From assembly GCA_964058805.1 (NCBI GenBank), contig CAXKVV010000311.1:1-24055 (forward strand): a stretch of DNA of 24,055 bases, given 5' to 3'. Below are positions 19,115 through 24,055 of this stretch, in pieces. The translations under genes were made by a program, and so were the position numbers. The notes beneath the pieces were generated by a model. That model searched no databases, had not been told where the DNA came from, and saw only the letters and a list, made by a program, of their open reading frames with translations. Positions within the stretch are counted from its first letter, which is position 1; every line of letters begins with the position of its first letter. The stretch comes from Schoenoplectus triqueter (Eukaryota > Streptophyta > Magnoliopsida > Poales > Cyperaceae).

Positions 19115-19700
19115 CTTAAAAATTAGCGCTGTAGTTACTTAGAAATATTTAAATAATATTTTTTTATTAAATTTCGGGTTCTACTATATATCTTGCATCA
19201 ACAATTTTTTTTAAAAAATGCTTTGCTACTTTTTCAACCATGATACAATTTTCAAATCGTCTCTTTTGCGGGTACTATATTAATTATAAACCTACGTCAT
19301 TCCTTGAAGTAAGCTTGGCCAATTCTTCTTGTCGTACATAAAACAAATTATCTTCATTTTTCTTGTTCAAATATTCTATTAAGTCTCAAGAAATTAATAA
19401 TTATGTTGACTTATTGTCATGTTCACAGTTCACTAGACACGGGAAGTTGTTATGTTTTAAAAAAAAAATAGCACCTTTGAACTCACACTCAGAATTTTGA
19501 ACTTACAAGATACATATGGCATTTCAGAACACAATGGTGGCTGCCTGGCTGCAACTTGACATGTGTATAAGAATAGTGAAATGAACAACTGTACCAACTA
19601 GTATCAACTGAAGTTGAAGGATCCCACATGAAGAATCAACTCAAAAGCTGAATGCCAAATTTAATGAAGAGATCATGACATAGGAGGAGGTGCTCACAAC
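19115..19700 (+). repeat. Segmental duplication, copy B (lacks the MITE)
   Basis: Colinear partner of 18160-19010. The region corresponding to the MITE site (about 19335-19365) reads through without the insert. Landmarks include AGTTACTTAGAAATATTTA, AACCTACGTCATTCC, GTCGTACA, TTTTTCTTGTTCAAATATTC, GCTGCAACTTGACATG and GATCATGACATAGGAGG. Confidence 0.6.
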
Positions 19701-19843
19701 CACCATATTGTCAGCATTAATTAGTTCAGAGACCCCAATCCTGAAGAACTTGCAGTTTCAGGTACAAATCCACCGATCTCTGTCAGAAATCAATCAAGCT
19801 AAAGAGACCTACTGAAGCATTAATTAACTAGAACAAAAGAGAA

Positions 19844-20165
19844 AAAGAGAACTCATGTGCCATGCAGGAAAGAGCCAAGTGCTGGTTTCTAATCTGCACT
19901 AAAATTCCAAAACTTATTAAAGTGGATGCCAATTGTCTTTACATGGTTTAATATAATATTTTTTTCGTCAGTTGTATTTTGGCTCATCTATTAGCATGCC
20001 ACTTTTGTCCAGCTAAGTTTGGGCACGAACATGTTGATTAGTAACTAATTTGTTTCTGTGAGAACAATAAAAGTGACAAATAACAACTTGGAAATCTTAT
20101 CATGCAGTAGATGTACAATCCAAACAATCTCAATAAAATCCAAATTTTGCGATTCCCCCACCTTT
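19844..20165 (+). repeat. Dispersed duplication, copy 2 (partner at 14231-14880)
   Basis: Shares GTGGATGCCAATTGTCTTTAC, GTGACAAATAACAACTTGG, TGTACAATCCAAACAAT and ATCCAAATTTTG with 14231-14880 and lacks the extra bases found there. It directly follows copy B of the other duplication, so a larger ancestral unit may have been copied. Confidence 0.65.
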
Positions 20166-21085
20166 TACAGTAAGAAGTGCTTCAATCATATACGGGCATG
20201 CTGTATAGGTATAAATTAAAGTATATATACCAGTCAGTTGCAATTATTATTCAGTATTACTGTGTTATTTAGAATATGAGAAAATTGCATATCTTTTATT
20301 CATTTAAATCCATAGCAATTTCCGTTGTTTAGATTATAGGTTCAAATTTTGAAATAGCAGAAACAATAATTAGTTGAAGTATATTTACAAAAGAAATGCT
20401 TTGAGCAATATTTCTTGATATTAGATGAGCATTTGAGTTGAAATTATTAATTCAAATACAGATGTTGAAGAGTTAGACGTATATTTATTCGTGTAAAATA
20501 ATCAAATAATTATTTTGATGATTTCCACTAAAAACGAGGGGTACTTATTTGTGTAAATTTTCAAGAATCTCTACACAAACTGTCACAATCTCTACTGTAT
20601 TAATTAATAAATAAGAAATTAACTTAGCATAAAATTCAAACCGAACAATGTATATATAAGTCTGTCCGTATGTAGACATTGTCATATTGATGCATGACTA
20701 CGTTTCTTTTGAAATGAATGCTTCCAGATCTGCGGCCGGGTATCAGAGAATGGACAAGAGATATTAGCTTGGGATGTCACCTTCAGATGAGGGATAAGCA
20801 AATAACCTTACACGATGAGTGATATTTAATTTTTTTTCATAGAAGAAACCGAGACTTGATTGCTTAGTCCATTAATTTTAGGTGTTCATCTATGCTAATC
20901 TGTGTGTACCAGCCTCCCGGTCCCGGGCGTGAGCCCTCATAAATGAAGAGACGGAGACTTGGTGAGCAGTTCAAGCCTAGCGTCAGCTTGTTTGGAAATT
21001 ACTTATTAATTTTCCTATTTGTTTTTATTTTCATTTCAGAAGTTTGATTTGTAAAACACCGTTTATATAATTTAATTTAAGAGAA
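20166..21085. other. Intergenic, with one GC-richer patch
   Basis: No reading frame is supported. A GC-richer patch at about 20730-20990, with CTCCCGGTCCCGGGCGTGAG near 20917, stands out from the AT-rich flanks and may be a small captured fragment or the edge of the fold-back downstream. Confidence 0.4.
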
Positions 21086-21411
21086 GATGCCGCTAACTTG
21101 CTTTTTAATTTATCAAATTTCAAATTCAAATTATTAATTTTGTTCATTTTTGTGATAGATGTATACTCATAAAATTTTATAACTTTTTAAGATCATTTTA
21201 TATTGATTAAACGGTAACAAAATGAATGCATAAAAATTAATTAATCATAGTTAACTAGGTTCATTCATTTTATTATTATTTGTTCTAATATAAAATGACC
21301 TCCAAAAATTATGAAATTTTATGAGCATACATCTATTATAAAAAATAAATAAAAATAATGGTTTGATTGAATACTAAATTTTAAAATATAAATTAAAAAG
21401 TAAGTGACATC
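21086..21411. mobile_element. Large imperfect fold-back (MITE-like)
   Basis: Left arm 21086-21205 and right arm about 21286-21411 are inverted copies. The clearest match is GATAGATGTATACTCATAAA (21154 onward) against TTTATGAGCATACATCTATT on the right. A further outer match is GATGCCGC...CTTGCTTTTTAATTTAT against AAATTAAAAAGTAAGTGACATC. Inverted similarity may extend outward to about 20995 and 21540 (TTGTTTGG-like end and CAAACGTAGG), but ends and target duplication were not settled. Unrelated in sequence to the TA-associated fold-backs. Confidence 0.55.
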
Positions 21412-22130
21412 CAACACCAGGTAAGCAGTGACATGAGATCCCTTCTTATTTATTAATACGCTCTCATAAATGAAATTAAAAAAAATCCAACAATTTGATA
21501 CCAGAAAAATTAACAGCCTACGTTTGAATGGAAAAAAAAAATGTTTGTATTTTGGTGTTTGTATTTGACCAGACAATAATGCGAGCACAATTGTGCATTA
21601 AAAGAGTTTCCTCCCCCCTATCGTAGTTGCATTCGCATGTACTCCTTTGTTGACTTTGCACATAAACATACATCTCTTTTTGTTGGGCATTAGGCAGTGA
21701 TGGTACCTTCAGCTCAATTTGTTGTCGCCATTAGCACTTTCGAAAGGATTGAAATGTGAAGTTGGAAAAACTATTGAATGATGAACTGATGTGCCCATCC
21801 AAAATTGTGGTTGCCGTATAAGAGCCCCATAGTTTCATATCACCATAACCTATACATGCTTAACTCGTAGTTGGGTTCCCAATTTCCGTCCCAATTAATC
21901 CGCAACTAAAATCTGTCAGGTGAAAAAAAAATTGAAATCATATCTATCCTATCTATCCATCGAATCTTAGACAAAATTTCCAATCAATGCCGACCAAATT
22001 ATCCAAACATGCTAATTGCCGCAATACTCTGAGCTGTAACTGCATCCTGTTATTAATGTTTTTTTTATATACATACTAGAAAAGTATGTTCAAGGAAATG
22101 ACAGATAAAATCAATATTGATTTACATGTA
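21412..22130. other. Intergenic downstream of PGRL1
   Basis: No gene is recognised in this spacer. It lies past the predicted 3' end of PGRL1 transcription. Confidence 0.5.
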
Positions 22131-22155
22131 CAAAATTAGCTATCTCACAAGAGTG

Positions 22156-22161
22156 TTTATT
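22156..22161 (-). terminator. Candidate polyadenylation signal of PGRL1
   Basis: The minus strand reads ATTAATAAACACTC here, containing a canonical AATAAA about 490 bases after the stop codon. It is the best candidate for the 3' end signal if the 3' UTR contains an intron. Position alone does not prove use. Confidence 0.35.
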
Positions 22162-22424
22162 AATAGTAAAGAAAGTACAGCTTCATATACAAACTAGATC
22201 CTACTCTTTTATGCTTGTTCTTTTAATTTAGCTGCAATGAGAGGATGAATGGGAGAACGTGTTAGTGTTGTCCATTTTTGTATAACACAAAGTGAATACT
22301 ACCAGATTTGCATTGTCTCTTCCCTTGGCAACTAGTTTTCTCTTCGCAAGCATGTCAAAATACAATTTTTCTGCATAAGAGCGTGCCCTATGTTGCTGAC
22401 AGGATGAATATCTGAAAGGTGCAA

Positions 22425-22640
22425 GAACTTCCACAAAAAATAAGAACACCAAAAGAAGCAAGCACCAAACCTACCAGTCTGAGCATTACCCATACTGGGC
22501 ATGTTTAATTTTACTTATCCCTCAAATGCAGAATTTAAATAATGTTATAAAGCAGTACGAGATGTAAAACAAATCAAGCAATATTCACAAAAATTATAAA
22601 TATAAAAGACAGTAAATAAATAAAATCCAAAATAATTTGT
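22425..22640 (-). other. Possible 3' UTR intron of PGRL1
   Basis: Shortly after the stop, the minus strand has a donor-like GAAG-GTACAAAT (about 22643). Further down, a pyrimidine-rich run ends in an acceptor-like CACCTTTCAG near 22413-22425. The sequence after it (ATATTCATCCTGTCAGCAAC onward) is richer in G and C than the supposed intron, as expected for transcribed UTR. This is inference from splice-site appearance; borders are approximate. Confidence 0.3.
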
Positions 22641-22648
22641 ACCTTCTT

Positions 22649-22718
22649 TCATGCTTCTGCAGGTTCAGGTAGAGTAATAAGGCGAGACTTGGAATCATAA
22701 ACCAGTTCCGTACCACAA
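22649..22718 (-). CDS. PGRL1: PGRL1 last coding exon
   Basis: Follows an ATTTCAG acceptor. The first base completes the Asn codon split with the preceding exon, giving KCANCGTELVYDSKSRL across the junction, and the exon ends in TGA at 22649-22651. The intron before it is 22719-23039 (321 bp) and carries an (AAAC)n microsatellite at about 22808-22826. Confidence 0.92.
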
Positions 22719-24007
22719 CTGAAATACATTTTAATAGTATTCCTTTAGAGACCGGCAGTTCAAAACATCACTCCAAAATTAGATTTTGTTCAACATATAC
22801 CATTCTCAAACAAACAAACAAACAACTCAAAGGAACCTTTTTGTAGCCAAACTGTATGGTTTGCATGTGTGTCAGGGGGCAGGGATGTCGTGATGGTGAC
22901 ATTTTTGCATATGTTTTGAACTTATTTTATTGGATAGCAGTTTTTTAGTACTAGAAACAAGTTTCCCAGGGTGGAAGTACAATAAAGAAATATAACTGCA
23001 CAAGTGCACACAGAGATATCTCAATTTGTTGACACTTACTTGGCACATTTCACTGTATTCATTTTACCGCCACTAGGAATCGTCAGTATAGTCCCAAAGA
23101 AGGAGAGGTTCTCTGTACCACAATTCGGACATGGGCCCTGAATTTCAAACACCATAATTAAATTTAGCATACAAGTTTAATTTCACCAGTATAACACAGA
23201 CACTGAACCAGTAGCAGAGCTTGAATTGAAATTTGGGGGAGTAATAAAGTTTAATTACATGCATCACTGTTTAGATGGGGGCGAATTTCACATCCAAATA
23301 GAATGAATACTAATTTTAACATTCTGGGATGCATAAGGGGACTCACGAGCACAGGGCATAACCCAATTAATTACAATGAACTCCACCACTGCACTGAACT
23401 CACCTATGGTACATTGAGTCACTAACAAAAGCAAGAAATTTTGTAGAGGGGCTAATAGTTCAAGGTTATATTGTCAAACAAATACACCGAGCAAGTTTTT
23501 TCTTTTTTGAGATAAAAATAGAAGAAAAGTTGTTCAAAAACAGGATTAGAGCCAGCTGATCCACCCCTGATGGCCACTATGGTACAAGCTGTAAAAATGT
23601 TCAAATATAACAGTAATCTAAGACAGCTAATTCAACATCTGTACTGCCCAACATTCATGTTTAAGCACAAGTCATCCTTCAGATACCCCAAATAAGCTGA
23701 ATTGAATAAGAAAATGACTAACACATATCCAAGGTAGAAATGAGCTAGTTAAAACAAAACCTACCTTTAATATCAAAAAGTCTTTGACAATTGCATTAGT
23801 TATTGCCGAGGAGATGTAAAAGATAAGTGGCAAAGCCGAGAACCATGTGAAGATGAAACTGAATGGCTCTGGCAACTGTATCAGGCAAAAGTTAAAAGGT
23901 AGGTCTCAAAAAGAAAAGGAGAGGACAAAATTAGGTGAACAAAGATATTAGTTACCTCCATAAGATATGTAAGCTCAAAGCCAGTCAAATCATCTAAAAA
24001 GAAAAAC
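22649..24007 (-). CDS. PGRL1: PGR5-like protein 1, chloroplastic (C-terminal exons)
   Basis: PGRL1 is a thylakoid membrane protein that works with PGR5 in ferredoxin-dependent cyclic electron flow around photosystem I, returning electrons to plastoquinone. Four exons are visible: 23956-24007, 23765-23875, 23040-23137 and 22649-22718. All junctions are GT-AG and their phases join cleanly into 109 codons plus stop. Order of motifs: FFFLDDLTGFELTYLME (end of the first membrane helix and loop), LPEPFSFIFTWF and the second hydrophobic helix, KDFLILK, then GPCPNCGTENLSFFGTI, KCANCG and SRLITLPEPAEA at the C-terminus. The two CxxC pairs match those implicated in redox activity and iron binding in the Arabidopsis protein (about 324 residues). 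The N-terminal two thirds, with transit peptide and regulatory cysteines, lie beyond the window. The exons look intact. Confidence 0.93.
23040..23137 (-). CDS. PGRL1: PGRL1 exon with the first CxxC pair
   Basis: 98 bp, starting after AAATTCAG with GPCPNCG and ending in a split Asn codon before GTAAGTG. It encodes the conserved stromal C-terminal block CPNC...FFGTI...SGGK...VKC. Confidence 0.93.
23209..23391. mobile_element. hAT-type MITE inside a PGRL1 intron
   Basis: Flanked by a perfect 8-bp duplication CACTGAAC (23201-23208 and 23392-23399). Ends CAGTAGCAGAGCTTGA and AACTCCACCACTG are inverted repeats (CAGTAGCAGAG versus CAGTGGTGGAG). 183 bp, non-coding. It occupies the 627-bp intron 23138-23764, well away from both splice sites, so disruption of splicing is not expected. 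Confidence 0.82.
23765..23875 (-). CDS. PGRL1: PGRL1 exon with the second membrane helix
   Basis: 111 bp, exactly 37 codons in phase 0, between a GATACAG acceptor and a GTAGGT donor. It encodes LPEPFSFIFTWF followed by a hydrophobic stretch (ALPLIFYISSAI) and ends KDFLILK. Confidence 0.93.
23956..24007 (-). CDS. PGRL1: PGRL1 exon at the window edge
   Basis: 52 bp between a CTTGTAG acceptor and a GTAACT donor. The first base belongs to a codon split with the exon beyond the window. It encodes FFFLDDLTGFELTYLME, the conserved end of the first membrane helix and following loop. The intron to the next exon is only 80 bp. Confidence 0.88.
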
Positions 24008-24055
24008 CTACAAGAGTAATTAAAAATGTTGGGATCAATTCATTAAGAGGCTTAC

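Noticed and set aside
22228..22461. Open frame of 77 codons on the minus strand downstream of the PGRL1 stop
   Set aside because: It lies in the predicted 3' UTR and crosses the proposed UTR intron acceptor; not a separate gene.
23440..23580. Possible second hAT MITE in the PGRL1 intron (GAGGGGCTAA ... CCACCCCTGATGG)
   Set aside because: The ends pair poorly and the flanks show no 8-bp duplication.
24008..24055. GTAAGCC at the very end of the window read as an intron donor, giving a 48-bp intron
   Set aside because: Shorter than normal plant introns; the true donor is probably beyond the window and the match may be chance.

Overview
The window looks like AT-rich nuclear DNA from a flowering plant, most likely a eudicot. 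Two things point there: the exons of a chloroplast gene with standard plant GT-AG introns at the right edge, and a dense, nested layer of plant transposon debris (hAT and Mutator-type MITEs, fold-back elements and L1-type LINE fragments). I see no bacterial gene organisation, rRNA, tRNA or CRISPR array. No listed open reading frame of 60 codons or more in the left 22 kb looks like a real gene.

Right edge (about 22.15-24.06 kb, minus strand): the last four coding exons of PGRL1 (PGR5-like protein 1), a thylakoid membrane protein of cyclic electron flow around photosystem I. It ends with two CxxC pairs and a stop at 22649-22651. The 5' half lies beyond the window. An hAT MITE with a perfect 8-bp target duplication sits in one intron.

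Left part (0-3.3 kb): two diverged minus-strand copies of a LINE ORF2 segment (1-150 and 2570-3240) bracket a region with CACTA-like hairpin repeats, a fold-back block carrying four copies of a 27-bp palindrome, a two-copy 84-bp tandem repeat, and a small acidic exon-like relic.

Middle (6-16 kb): MITE territory. I could define boundaries and target duplications for several hAT-type elements (8-bp) and for three of four members of one Mutator-like MITE family (9-bp TSD). There are also two long fold-back elements inserted in TA microsatellites, and a 5'-truncated LINE 3' end bounded by a 14-bp target duplication and an A-tail. Nesting is explicit: a fold-back sits inside an hAT element, and an hAT element sits inside the terminal repeat of a Mutator-like MITE.

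Right-middle (16-21.5 kb): a degenerate 20-22-bp minisatellite, a broken minus-strand coding relic that I do not recognise, an old tandem segmental duplication whose left copy carries a MITE missing from the right copy, a dispersed partner of the following segment at 14.2-14.9 kb, and another large fold-back. Apart from PGRL1 nothing here looks like a working gene. The main interest is the repeat archaeology: target duplications and nested or empty sites give a relative order of events.
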